Assembly (NCBI GenBank): GCA_914767715.1 | Contig: OU612071.1 | Coordinates: 18,534,948 to 18,598,947 of the forward strand | DNA from: Membranipora membranacea | Lineage: Eukaryota; Bryozoa; Gymnolaemata; Cheilostomatida; Membraniporidae | DNA: 64,000 nucleotides | Direction of reading: 5' to 3' | Shown: positions 32,865 through 45,601 of the stretch, one piece after another | Numbering within the stretch: position 1 is the stretch's first letter | How the letters are laid out: every line of letters begins with the position of its first letter | Program-made: the position numbers and the translations under genes | Notes under the pieces: generated by a model | What the model saw: only the letters and a program-made list of their open reading frames with translations | Database searches by the model: none | What the model was told of the DNA's origin: nothing

Positions 32865-35313
32865 CGGGTTCTGGGAAACACGGAAAAGCGGAAAATCTGT
32901 TTCATAGCAGAAAAGGCGAAAATTGTTTTTCACCTTGAATATGTTGATGACGCTTAAAAAAACTACTGGAAAGACATTTAGATATCACCACTGTATCATA
33001 TGAGTGTTTTTGGTAGAAATCAATGGAAAAAAATGATTTTTTTTAGAAAAAGCGGAATATATTTTTCGCCTTAAAAACTGATCTCAATGCATAGAAAATG
33101 AACTATAACCCATTAAGATATCATCCCCATCAAATTAAAACATTAGTCTGGAACTTCAAGTTGATGATGTTTTACTTATTTTAGCTGATACTATTTAACT
33201 TTAATAATTTGATTGATGAGGTTATTTTGATTTTAGATCTTTGAGTTTTGGATTTGGGCTTCTGATTTTCGTTTAGTTTTAATGGTGACTTATGCCCATT
33301 ATCAAGCAATGCTGAGAGGAAACAATAGAAAGATCAATGATGCAACTCTGGAAAACCAAAAGTTAATTGTTGAAGGACTATTGTCTTGGATTGATCGGTC
33401 AATGCCGCTACCTTTGAAGACCCGAAAGCTAATTAAAATTTGGAATGTTTGAGAACTGCTTGAAAAAGATAGCGAACAATGATGCACTTTAAAAAGAAAA
33501 ATAGTTTCGCCGGAACAGGAATTTTTGAGAACACCTTAAAAAATGTTGACAGACACAAAGCACATGATGCAATAAAGTTGAATTGTAATCAACTCTTAAG
33601 ATTGAATTAGCTGCTGCTGTTGCTGGGACTTTACAAACAATTGCAGAGACACCAAACCAAACAAACACCAAACCAAACAAACACCAAACAGACACCAAAC
33701 AGGTTTGGTTAAGGTTGTGTTATATGGGATTTTCTTAGATTGATTTTTTTGGAATAATTATGGAATAATCAATGTATATTCTCCATCAAGAACTTGATGA
33801 GGTTATTGAATTACACCAATTCCATCTGAGAAATTTACCCCTTATTTTACCAATACAGTTACTTGCATAAATCGATCCGAAATCAATACAGTTTGTTGGA
33901 AGAAAGAACACAGTATTTTGGTATAATAGCAACCTTTATCTTAGTGACAGTAAGCAATATTGATTTACAATTCAACACCAAACCTTATGTAGATTTTGTT
34001 CAGTGATCGTGAGATATCGACATACACTTTTCTATAGCTATTCACTGATTGAGCACAGCCATTTAGCAGCAACCATACAATAAGTGGCCATCTGTCAAAA
34101 TCTCTCCAAAATTATACCTGTACTATACTAATACTAGAGATTCGCGTTTGAGTTATTTTATTGTTTCCAGGAATTCCAACTGCGCAGTTGTTTCATACTT
34201 CACATGTTTTTCTTTCACCTTCATGAGCCCTCACTCTTTTTATCACAATATACTGCGCTTGGTTTCTACATCAGCGTTTTGGGATTCCAAATTTTTTCCG
34301 CTTTGATGTAAAATTTCAAAAGATGTCGCTCTGAAACATTTTGTTGAGGGCACCTTGGTAAAGCTCACTGTTGGAAGCATTTCACTATCAATTTGATATT
34401 GCATAAGTAAACACATGACAGTATCTTGACATTCAGCCAGGATCAGTGATCACTTTGCATTGTTTATCATTCTGGCTCTATTGGATTATATTGATGGCTG
34501 AGTAAGCAAGAGAAAATCGTCTCCAGCAGAAGCACCACAATTGCGAGGTGAATGCTGTCTCTGTCTCTGTAAGTATACCTGCCATTATTTACAACGTAGG
34601 TTCAAATTTTTAAAAGTTACCGGCATTTCAAGAAAAATAAATATCATACAGTAGTGCCATCGGAATGTAAATTATGTACTTGATCCAGTCTCCACAAAAT
34701 ATATAATATTATCTGCTGATTGATTTTAAAACAACAGGCTGTTAAAAGCTGGGGATGATTAATGGGTTGTAGTTCATTTTCTATGCGTTGAGATCAATTT
34801 TTGAGGGAAAATGTATTTTCCGCTTTTTCCAACATTATTTTTTCTATTGATTTCTACCAAAAACACTAATATGATACAGTGGTGATGTCTTAATGTCTTT
34901 CCAGTAGTTCTTTTTAGCATTATCAACATATTTAAGGTGAAAAACGATTTTCCGCCTTTTCAAAATAGCGACAAACAATTTTCCGCCTTTTCGAAAATGA
35001 GAATACCTGAAATTCAGACCGTTGAAAGATGAGGATGATATCGTAATGAGTTATAGTTCATTTTCTATGCGTTGAGAACAATTATTGAAGCAATCAATAT
35101 TTTCTGCTTTTTCCAAAAAAAATTTTTTTTAATTGATATCTACCAAAAACACTGATATGATACAATTATGATGTCTAAACGTCTTTCCAGTATTGTTTCT
35201 AGCATCATCAACAAATTCAAGGTGAAAAACGAATTTCCGCCATTCCGAAATAGCGGAAAACTATTTTCCTCTATGAAGCAGATCTTCCGCCTTTCCGCGT
35301 TTTCCAGAACCCG
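32865..35313. mobile_element. Long-TIR DNA element (Mutator-like features), right arm only
   Basis: A 2449-bp insertion. Termini are CGGGTTCTGG and CCAGAACCCG, flanked by perfect 9-bp duplications TGAGTAGTC (32856-32864 and 35314-35322). Terminal inverted repeats run about 270 bp and are rich in TTTTCCGC/GCGGAAAA motifs. The right TIR is present twice in tandem (about 34745-34990 and 35025-35313). The left palindrome arm preserves an uninterrupted site near 27490-27505. Long TIRs with a 9-bp duplication are typical of Mutator-like elements; no transposase was seen, so the copy is non-autonomous. Confidence 0.85.
33282..33452 (+). other. 56-codon frame inside the long-TIR element
   Basis: Reads MVTYAHYQAMLRGNNRKI and continues through LIVEGLLSWIDRSMPLPL to TGA. 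Composition is protein-like. It may be a captured gene fragment or a decayed transposon gene; no family recognised. Confidence 0.25.
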
Positions 35314-36065
35314 TGAGTAGTCTGACAATGGTGCCTGGTGCTTTTTATAGGATTTCAATCATTTTTAACTATACAATAGTCTCTGATTTCATGTTATACC
35401 ATGCTATGGTTTTAAACAATTAGCCTGACCTACCTTCAATCATATTTCTGACATGTCAGGTGATATTTACCGAATTTTTGACTTTTCTGCACAAATTAAT
35501 TTTATTTTATTTCAATTTGGTATTAAATTGGCTATAAATAAATTTGTAACCTTATACAGTATGAGAATTATTGTGCTGCTTTCTCACTCCACCATTTGTA
35601 CCAATAAATTGAGATCTCTCACCTAATTTTAGATAAACATTTATGTATCCAGTCTTGCGTCATTGTCCATAATTCTTGATATTTGACCTTACATGTCACT
35701 TTTATCTCTAGATAGTGAATGAATGATCTAGATGAATAACTCTCTATCAAAACACGCCTCTCACACCTACTTTTTCATTACTTCCTGCTTGGTGTGGCAA
35801 AATGTAGGAAGGTATTCTTCTATAATTAACAGCCGATAGTTTGATAATCATTGCTCAAACATTGAACATTATTTCCTTGTGAGTGGGTAGCGGCTTCTAT
35901 ACTGCGTAAATATATTACTCAGTATTTTGGCAGCGGGATCAACAAATGAAAACCGAGACAAAATAAAGCACTCTACTTAAATACTTTCAGCTTGAAATCC
36001 TCACCATTAGAGTATAATTTATGCTCACCAAGAAGGGTGAATCTGGCGGAGAAACCTAAGCAACA

Positions 36066-36250
36066 AAAGACAGCGATTTAAAAGACCAATTGCACACAGA
36101 GATTTGAAGGATTAAGTGCGCGCACAGCGATTTAAAGAATTAGTTGCACACAGAGATTTGAAGGATTTATTGCAACAAAGCTATTTGAAGGAACACTTGC
36201 ACACAGCAATTTAAAGTAACACTTGCACACAGCGATTTAAAGAACTGACA
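36066..36250 (+). repeat. Promoter-proximal minisatellite of otopetrin B
   Basis: Six to seven units based on TTGCACACAGCGATTTAAAG, with variants AGAGATTTGAAGG, end about 25 bp before the ATG at 36276. It matches 25520-25705 in position and orientation relative to the gene. Confidence 0.8.
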
Positions 36251-36275
36251 GCTGTTAGAGATCAGTGTCGTCACC

Positions 36276-39200
36276 ATGGTAACCTGTGAGATGGGTAAGG
36301 GTGCTCTGTGTGCCATGCTCTTACTGCTGGCAGCACTGACCTGCTGCCTCACTGTGATACTCACAGAATGGCTCAACGACGGAGATATAGAAGTGATATC
36401 CAGTACCACCGTGCAGATCTTCCTCATCATCGTCATATCGGCAGCTATATTTGTAATGCTGACTGTCTTCATTGCTAGTAAGTAGCTTCACTCACTATGA
36501 GAGTATTCTAAATATAGTCTTGTACAAGGCTCCTCGGTACCAAGGGCCAGGTCCCAGCATTCCTTCTCTAACCCCAGTTTTGATGATTTGTATGCAAATC
36601 GAAGGATTGATGAGCATATTCGATGAGCATATCATACCTTAAAGAGGAAGTATCATTCAGAGCCAGCATAAATTGTAGTCACTTGGTAGTTCATCTACAG
36701 GGATTTACTTGTGCGGGGGGGGGGGGGAATAATAATATGGACAAAACATTTTTTATGAGACTTCGTTTCACCAATTTGCTATGCTCAAATTTAAATCCAA
36801 ATATCTTTTGACATCAGGGTAATTACACGAGCATTGCATGTCCTGTCAAGACAGGCTAAATTGAGCCATATTTAATAGTGTTAGTCATGATGATTAATGA
36901 TCCATTGATTTATAATTCACTAGAAAATCAGTATTTGCAGTGCACCTGCTGTGGCACACATTGTGACCCTTTCATTTAACTATAAACTGAACTCAAAATT
37001 GTTGTATTCCTACACTTTTTCATATCTAATTTTCTTTTAAAAAAAGAGAGGTAGCTTTCAAAAGTCCATCTGCAGAGTCAAATATGGTTGAGGAATGTGT
37101 AGCTATAATGATTTTCAAAAATAATAACTATTTACTAAGAAAAATTGCTAAATGTAAATCACTCATTATTGAGTGATAGGGTATTGCTTATGAGTGTCCC
37201 ACCTGTGACATCAAATCCTTATCCTTATTCCAAATCCTTATCAATGTAAACAAATCCTTCTGATGTATTTGGCGCCAAAATGGTACACATGTACAGAATC
37301 GGAATTGGGTTTATATATCAACCTGGATAGAGATGGGAGAAAGTGAATCTAAACTGAAATCCCCCTTTAAGAGTAGAAAGACTGGCTGGCCTTAAAGAGG
37401 GTTCCATTCCCAATGTGCCCTAAAACCCTATTACTAGAATGCATCCAAAGAGTGGGAGGCATGAAATGACCTCTAATGGTGTGCAGCAAGCTGCCAAAAC
37501 TGTGCAAGGCAAGGCAAAGCACTCGTTACAACACAGTCTGATAATATGATGCAAAAGTTGCAATGCAATTTATTCGGTTTGTTTTCAATATATGATTTGT
37601 AGATATGATTTGCTCAGCAACAGTACCACCTCCAAACCACGAGAGTGAAGACCACGACAAGGAGGACAACTCTTCGGGTAAGCTCTACAAGCGTCACATG
37701 TGGTTTGAAAATAACCTGGAAGCTATAACGGAGTCTCAACACTCCTTTGAGCTTGACAAAGCATGCGTCTTAAGCCAACACATTTGGAGGAAATGATATG
37801 TAAAAGCAGCTCAAATAGTTTCGCCAAGGTATTATCTCTGTTCTCAAATACCAAAACAAATACAGGTTACACACTTAGTCAGCACTTTATTATTGACCTT
37901 CACTTTACCAGTGTTTCAATGTTATTCAATGCAAGGTCGAGTCATTGGCGTAATAATCTTTACGAGTGATCAAATTACATCAATGACACAAAAGGCACAT
38001 AATACCGATGACTTTGTTGTGCTCTATTGCTCATAGATCATTTTGAACACAACGCTATAATGTAGCTATTGCTAGCAAAGGATGATGGATGGATGGATTT
38101 TATAACTATCACTAACAGCATTATTAAAAGAAAAAATGAGTCGCGAAATACAATGTAATTGCTGGCACTTTGAATCAGCAAGAAAAAGCGAAGACACTTG
38201 GAATAAAAAAAAAATCAAATCTCTGTCTAAAAAAGTATTTCGTTTAAAATAAGAGTGATATGACGCAGAAAACAGTCTCTCCCCAGTGAGCTTCTATGTT
38301 TTACTGTACGGTATCTGCCAGATAAATAAACGAAAGGTAATTATTTTATTTTTATCTCCTTTTTTTCAGATGAGCGGCCATTGATACGCCATGTGACCAA
38401 GAAAATCAGAGTGCAAGTTATTCCTCACGTAACAAACACAACTAGAAACACTTTCCTTCAAGGATTGGTCAACTACGCCCCTCTCATTGTATTTGGGTTC
38501 TGCGCTATCTTACTGGACGTGGTGTTTGAGGCGCCCAGTGCCATCAACTGCCTATCAATATTGGAGAATGCTGATTGGAAGAATATGTCAAAGGAAGTCA
38601 GCAAAAGTTTACAGGATGTACGTCAGCATTACGACCTTGTGATAGCATACGCTATGGTCAAAGGAGCATGTATAGCATTACAGGTAAAAATCTATGATTA
38701 TTGTTTTATCTTCAGGCACTAAATTCTCAGAAACATTTATCGTCTCATTTCGAATTGAAAGCAGCGAGTCTGCCTGACCCGATTATTGTGGGTAAATCAA
38801 ATTGAGCTTTCTCTACTAGTTCAAAAATTATCAACTGCAGAAAGATTTAGACAATGGGATGTGCTCTTACCATCACTTTTCATCATTATTGTGTCATACA
38901 ATGATAACAGTTCACATGGTAATAAGATAAGCTTGACACAAATTGGTTGTGTTAAACAATACCTATAAGGGAACACATGGCATTGATTAAATAGAATACT
39001 TCTTTTTCCACAAATAGTTAAATGGTTATGAATGATGGTGAGGTGTTTGCAGCACCTAGCAAAAATCTGGAAAAAAGTACCAAAAGAAACCGAAAATACT
39101 GCTAATTTTGCAACCCCAATGCTCTCTTAAATCTTGCCATCCTAATCCCATGGGTTTGTCAACTTTCATTTCAACTGCTAAATCCACCTAATATGAACTG

Positions 39201-42200
39201 ACAATGTATTTTGATCATTTGATAATTATTATCCAATATTATTGAATCATACAATGTTATCAGAATCACATCTGTTCGCATCATTATGAGATAAGCCCAC
39301 ACAAACTGGTACCGTTAAACACCAACCAGGGAGCATGTGACTGATAGCGTTGATAAAATTGAGAGCTTCCTCATCCACAAATAGTACGAATGATGATTAG
39401 AATGATGGTGGGTGTTTGTAGCACCGAAAAAACTCTGGTAGAAAAATCGAAATTACATTACTCTTCCAAAAAAAACTGAAATTGCTGCTAAATTTTCGAC
39501 CCAACAGTCTCAATACCACAAACCACACCATGTATCATATGTATATATATGGTTTTGTTATATTACCAAGTCTAAGTGGTCAGACAGCTGCTAGTCAAAT
39601 TTTGCGGCATCAAATTATCACACATATTCGATGAAGGCACAAAACGCACCCTTGCAGTCCAAGTTTAAGTACCGCACCTTAAAGTAGAAGACAAACACTG
39701 GCAATTAGCCTTCACCAGTAGGCAACATACTCAACAATAGAAATCCAAGGTATAAGCTTTTGATCTGCACCACAGGGCAGTCAGTATCCCCTCCACCAAT
39801 GAACTCCCTCCACCAAAGATTTGCCTCCACCCAATGGCTGCAATAAACTGAATTTAGTTGAGAAGCTATTATAATCTCAAAGAAAATGCTTCATTTTTGT
39901 TATTGAAAGCAAGAATAATGTTTTCATAGTTGGTTTTGTAACTGAGATGACTGTTTATATATTAAGATAGACACAACAAAAGATAACTGCTTCGATTCTA
40001 GAAAAAATTCTTTTATACGTCATTTTTTTTCAATAATCTATTTGGAGAGTACTGGTATCTGGGTTACTGAAACAAAATGGTGGAAGAGAGACAATAAAAA
40101 TTTTCAAATGTAACATTTATTTATAACATTCAAATTTAAAAGGCGTACGTCATTACGCACCAAATGTCAAAATAATATAACTTTTGTGGTTGTCTTCAAC
40201 TTTGACCGACCGACAGGTTATGTAGAATATTTTATTTTGCAGATGATATTTTTATGTAAGTTTGCTAAGCAGGCTGTGATGATAGGTGGAGGTATGGGAT
40301 TTATTCGCTGCGCTGTAGTTATCGTTCTGTTGGCGACGACCTCAATCTTCACCTACACATTTGTGAGGGAGACTAGGGTAAGAATTTATAAAACTTTATG
40401 CAGTCTATCTCATCTATTTCGATTGTCAACAAATTATCTGGATAGAAATTTAATGCGCCAGCACATATTGAATTGCTTTTATTGATGGTCTAATATTCAG
40501 TATGCTTTTTGGCTGCTTCCACAGCTGCTCATATTTTGCATGTTGAAAAAAATTCTACAATATAACATAATTTAATATAATATAATATAATATATGTGCT
40601 GTCTTTTTCAGGAGCGAAGTGGAGAGGGGACCGATCACATTAATATAGATGTGGATATACTGAGATATCTGCCCAGTGACAGTAAGATCAAGGGCTGCTT
40701 CGTCGGTAACTCGACTTACCAGGAAGAGCTACAGGGTCAGAGTCAGTACTTCTATGCCTTTGAGATCGAGTTCTGTCTCGCCTCAATAGGGCTCCTTCTT
40801 AGCCTGGCAAAAGCAGGTAAAGATAGGGACTTTTTGTATTGTAATTGGTTATAATTTAACCAAATACAATTGCTACTAGTCAAGTTACTAGGCCGTATTC
40901 TAGGCCGGACATATGATCTGGATTATATTGGCCTCGAAACTTTACGAGTAACATAACTTATCAAATTATTCAAACTTATGAAATGAAATGCCCCCCACCC
41001 CCAATCAACTAGTAGTAGCAAGAATGTTTGTGTATTTTAGCGCCTAAGCATACGGATGTTGAGAGAGAACTTTTGGATCAAGGCGATGCTTGTGAATCGC
41101 AAACTGGATATGGATCAATGTAAGTTTAAGAATTATCACATAATAATACTTTATTTTGCTTCCGGATATGCATCAATTTTTTTTAAGATTGTACTTACTA
41201 GTTGTGCAGAGGAAACTTTTCAAAATTTTGTAGCTTTGCTCTGGTGTAATTATTTAAAACGATATTATATGTGTACTATGTCTATCTACTTGAGACAACT
41301 GTAAAAATTATTAAATGAAGTTATCTACTGTTGTAAAATGTCTCCTGACAATGGAACTATATTTATTTTGAACTTATGTGGGACAGAATGGCAATTAAAT
41401 GTATTTTGAAGTGTAAGCTTATTATGTTGGCACAGCACTAGGGCGCATAAATACCTCATAGCTCTTAGATAAGAAGGGAGGACAATTCCTAACACTACAC
41501 ATAATTTTTACCAACTAGTGCTCTGGATTTTCTAAATGTGGAAATATTGCATAATTACTGCAGAACTAGCTGCCAGGCTATTTATTGCTGTTGTCCTTCC
41601 GAAGTCTTTAATCTGTTTATATTTTACAGAAGTTCCTTAGGAACAGAGACAAGCAGAAGGACGATACAACCAGCGAGCCCGAGCTGTGAGATATGGGGTC
41701 TAGTGTTCGGGTTTATTTTCTCTGCGGCCTTATCTGTAGTTGAGGGACTGATGGGTAACTCAAATAGTTCAGTAAAAATGTCCTACCTGAGTTCTACAGA
41801 GTTTATTCACTACTCCAGTATGCTGGTGGCCGCATCCTCCGCTGTTGCTCTGACTTACAGATACATCCCATCAAAGGTTAGATTGCCGACAATAATCTTT
41901 TTGTAAATAAGCACTGGATCAGACGGATGCCATGCAAGTTAGAAGCATTACATTATCGTATTATTATTATTACATTAACATTCACCACTCACTTTAAAGT
42001 GAGTGGTTGACTCTGTAACGCCAGTAACTTCCACTACAGCTGACTTAGCTGTAGTGTAGACTAGGACAACAGATAGATCCCAAACTCCCTGACTAGACAT
42101 GTATGGTTAGAGAATTGTCTACTCACAACTTTAAATAAGACAACTTCTACGTTTTTAAATTTTCAGCCCAATTCTTAACAAGGGAGGGTGGGACACCCTT

Positions 42201-43069
42201 CCTGGTCAAAGAGTTTCACCATTAGTATGGTTTAGTTCCTTTTAGATTGACACTTGAGAGTTTATATACAAAATTACAGTATAGCGGATGTCATTGATGA
42301 TCGGTGATCCCATTCTGAGTGATGGGATGATCAACTCATGATGATCCATTTACAGGATTCCATTTAACATTATTCTTATTCAGAGTATTCCTATTTGTAG
42401 TATGCTTTATAAAGTACTCTTTAATTTACTGTTATTTTATTTATTGGAATTTATTGGCATTTATTGATATTTATTGTTATTTTGCAGGATATTCAGATCA
42501 GTACCTCAAACATATTACTAATCTTCGCCGCCACAGGAGACCTCATCTATGTATTTGTGAGTTTGATACCAGCAGCTACAGCTTTCAGCAATGCCCGACT
42601 CAACAAAATGATGGATACACCGTCATTCATTCATGCTAACGTAACACAGGCGGATATTCTATCACAATCTACATGGAACTTTGCTACTAACATAGTGGAC
42701 ATGATACAAATACTAGTCCAATCCTTCTTATTAATAGTTATATCCGGTCACCAGTTCCGCTGGGAAGCAGTTAAGGGCGTCAAAATGTCATGGGTGACCT
42801 TTTTTCTCCAGTTCTTGGCGATAAGTAATCTGATTACTTGGCTCAATGCCAGTTTTCTTGAGTTCTCACTGTTTCAGAAGATACTATGGAACACTGTGAT
42901 CTACAGCTTGCCAGAGTGGACGGGTTTGTTACAGCTGCTTTTTCCTGTATCTCTGTTTTATCGATTCCACACTGTCCATACTCTACTTGAGGCCTATGTG
43001 GGGTATAAAACTCGAAACAAGGCTACTGTAGATCAAATGGACTCAACCTCGCCAACACATAGCAAGTGA
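36276..43069 (+). CDS. Otopetrin-family proton channel, copy B
   Basis: Inverted-duplicate partner of the gene at 20512-25491. Exons: 36276-36477, 37603-37677, 38370-38683, 40243-40377, 40612-40816, 41041-41119, 41630-41876 and 42488-43069. The model gives 612 codons plus stop. Exon lengths equal those of copy A except exon 7 (12 nt shorter, losing four residues near SSTEFIHYSS) and exon 8 (12 nt shorter at the C-terminus). The exon 1 proteins differ at one residue (Ala for Thr near position 13). Family marks are the same: FVRET, YFYAFEIEFCLASIGLLL and the final LFPVSLFYRFHTVHTLLEAY. All splice sites are GT-AG, with no frame breaks. Introns 3 and 6 are longer than in copy A. Both copies look functional. 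Confidence 0.88.
40865..41030. repeat. CTAGGCCGTATTCTAGGCC fold-back, right-arm copy
   Basis: Equivalent to 22595-22760 but with part of one arm deleted. It lies in the otopetrin B intron between exons 5 and 6. Confidence 0.7.
41935..42100. mobile_element. Fold-back element family H, right-arm copy
   Basis: In the otopetrin B intron after exon 7. The central stem CACTCACTTTAAAGTGAGTG and the outer GATCCCAAACTCCCTGA block correspond to 21715-21905; stems are more degraded here. Confidence 0.6.
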
Positions 43070-43680
43070 GCTAGTGTTTAAATGAAAATGTTAGCCAGAG
43101 TTTAATTCGCCTAGTTTGGGGTGACTTAATGTTGGCTAGCACTGAATGAATTCCTGCGAATACTTTACTCAGCTGATGAGGAATTGTCAAAATTGACGGA
43201 GAGCATCATGAAACCTAGGAAATGTTTTATGATGTTTGCAAACCTTGTGCCATGCTTCAAAAATTAGTAGACATTTTACAACTGTGATCGCAGCTCTTAC
43301 AATGATATAATTTTGGTATTTTTACTAGCATTGAATGGCAATGATACCTTATAGAGAATTTTGAAAATTTAGAAGCTTTCTGATCGCGACTCTGGTATAT
43401 AAATAATCCATGGCCAGCTGGTGTTGGACAAAATTCTGACAGTGTAACATCACTGGCCTCGTAGTGTTTTTGGCTGATGATTTTTTATTATCGATATTGT
43501 AGTTGTAACATCACTTTATTACCAAGATAACTATTTTTGATATATCCATACATATATAAAAAAAAATACAAATGTATATAGTATATATAATCTCATTCAC
43601 AATCATCCAAAACTAAAAAGAGGTTAATATAAACATATTCAAACACATTACAGGCCTATAGCCGATTATGGAAAAAAGAA
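43070..43680. other. Otopetrin B / NPL-exon spacer
   Basis: Inverted homologue of 19718-20511. The position of the NPL AATAAA signal in the left arm reads AATGAGA-like on the minus strand here, so that poly(A) signal is lost. No gene. Confidence 0.6.
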
Positions 43681-43820
43681 TTACACAAATCCGATCGTCT
43701 TCAGATCTTGCTGGAGTTGGCTGTCAACCTGAGGTGTCAGCTCCTCAAGAGGCAGGCGTACAGGACCCAGGTCGAGCCCCATCATTTTCACTATAGCCTT
43801 AGATACTGGTATATCTGGTC
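43681..43820 (-). pseudogene. Orphan last exon of NPL (right arm)
   Basis: A 140-nt exon identical in length to 19578-19717, with a CAG acceptor and an open frame: GPDIPVSKAIVKMMGLDLGP through to KTIGFV and TAA. Differences from the left copy are mostly synonymous third-position changes. The replacements are few: AYG to VDS in one block, and the final Leu to Val. No earlier NPL exon was found on the minus strand up to the retrotransposon at 47109, and the usual poly(A) signal is gone. It is therefore read as a duplication-edge fragment. An unseen upstream partner or recruitment as an alternative exon remains possible. Confidence 0.75.
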
Positions 43821-44422
43821 CTGCAAAGAGAGTGTATGGCATAAGAAATGGTTATGCATTTGATTTCAGTGATCACAAATTGCTATGACACCTTTCATCA
43901 TAAATGTTACATTAAAATAGGCTGGATCAGGCGTTTTCTCATGTGGTAGGGAGTGATGGTTGGTTGAGACCATGAATCCTATATAGTTTTATATATCTTT
44001 TGATGGGAGCAACATGACATGACATGGAGATAATCCACAATTCAGTGCTGTATTACATATATATATGGTATCTATGCTATATATGGTGTCCTGTCTAGGT
44101 TAATTATTAAGTCTGTGGATAGGAATAATTAATTATAGTGTTCAAACTATGGGCAGGGATCGCTGGGTAGTAGCATTCGGGAAGGGGAAGCGGTTGTTAA
44201 TGAATACTACTACCGGCAATCCGGCGCCACTAATATGGAATAATTATATATACCTCAGTGCCCTGCAAAATTTGAGCAAGCATAAAATATTCATAACCAC
44301 ATGACAAGCAAGAGCTGAAGGGATTTTCACATCACTGTAGCTCCACTGAACTTACACCACAAACCAATCGACCCTCACATTCACCTACACCACCAACCCA
44401 CTGAACCTGCACCCTACATGTC

Positions 44423-44460
44423 ATCAGGGAGGGTGGGATCTCACTCCCACCCTCTCTGAT
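44423..44460. repeat. G-rich GGGAGGGTGGGA hairpin, copy 2
   Basis: ATCAGGGAGGGTGGGA and TCCCACCCTCTCTGAT form a nearly perfect 16-bp stem around a 6-nt loop; best preserved member of the family. Confidence 0.75.
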
Positions 44461-45601
44461 GTTATGGTGTTAGTCATACTGGAAGTTGTCTTCCTTTACT
44501 GATTGCGATGTACAGGGCTGCCAACTATACTTTTTTAAGAGTAAATCTACTCTTTCTCCAATTGAACTTTCTACTTCTTTGTTTTTATTTTAAAAAGCAT
44601 GAGAATTTAATCATTTTTAAAATTTGAACTCATGCCATGCCTATTTTCATATTTTATCACATTTACCAATTTACTCCGCTCACAAATTTTGTAAGGTGAC
44701 ATTCTTTTCTCGGCTAGTTGAGATATCTATGGGTGATATCCTATCGTCTTACCTACCATGCTAGACGAATTCAACATCTCAGATTTATCTTTGTTTAGCT
44801 GACCCCTGGTTAAAGGTCGAAAGAAAAATAAGACACCTTGATGCGCCTGGTTAGCCTGTGTCACATCGACAAACAGAAAAATGTCTCCGTGACAAAGGCT
44901 AGTGTTTGGTATGTTAACACTAACAATATATTCTTTAAAGTGCATGATAAATTATCATGTGTATATAAAATGTCTATCTTTGTCCATATCAGCTTTGAAT
45001 ATCTTTGCCCATATTATATTTCATCAGTATATACAATACAGAACATTCACAGAGTTCCTGTGCATGAATTATTATCCTCTCAACATGCAAAACACAGCAG
45101 CTGCAGGAAGAAATGAAGCATGGAATCATTGCTCAACATTAGAATTAGACCTATAGGTCATTCATGTCCCTGCCAGCGTTAGGAGTAGAAAATTTTAGGT
45201 AGGGGGATGCCAACCAGGCCGGGGGACCAGGCCCGGTCGCCAAGCCCTGTGGTGATTACAAATGAAAATGCATCAATTTTAGCCATATTTTGGATAACAC
45301 TGGTTATGATATATAAGATGGATGCATCCCCCTAGACAAAGTATGAAGGGGGACACCATCCCCTTGCATCCCCCAAATTTTAAAACTGGTCCCTAAATGA
45401 TATTCACTCCGATGAAAGGGCATCACTCGAAATTGAGCTGCTCAAATGTAACGAAAATTTGCAATGAATTTATAATGAAGGTACAAAATCATTATGGTTA
45501 CACTTTTCATAACGCAGTCTAAATTGCTTACTCCACTTTTCTTCGATTAATTATTGCTGCTTTTTAAAAAAAAACTGGGCTAAGTTTGGTCCATTTTCCT
45601 G

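Larger units (their letters stand above)
31900..43830. repeat. Right arm of large inverted duplication
   Basis: Inverted partner of 19560-29070 (landmarks given there). It is longer than the left arm mainly through the 2.45-kb insertion at 32865-35313 and longer introns 3-4 of otopetrin B. Homology to the NPL gene stops at the acceptor of its last exon. Confidence 0.88.

Noticed and set aside
19560-43830. Assembly artefact joining two haplotypes in inverted orientation
   Set aside because: Intron divergence, arm-specific insertions with target duplications and a four-residue exon length difference are too great for simple allelic misjoining, though long reads should confirm.
44727-44945. 72-codon minus-strand frame as missing upstream NPL exons
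   Set aside because: Its translation does not resemble the NPL stretches expected there (GAQVPICHSIMG or RLAQKVGVVKRR).
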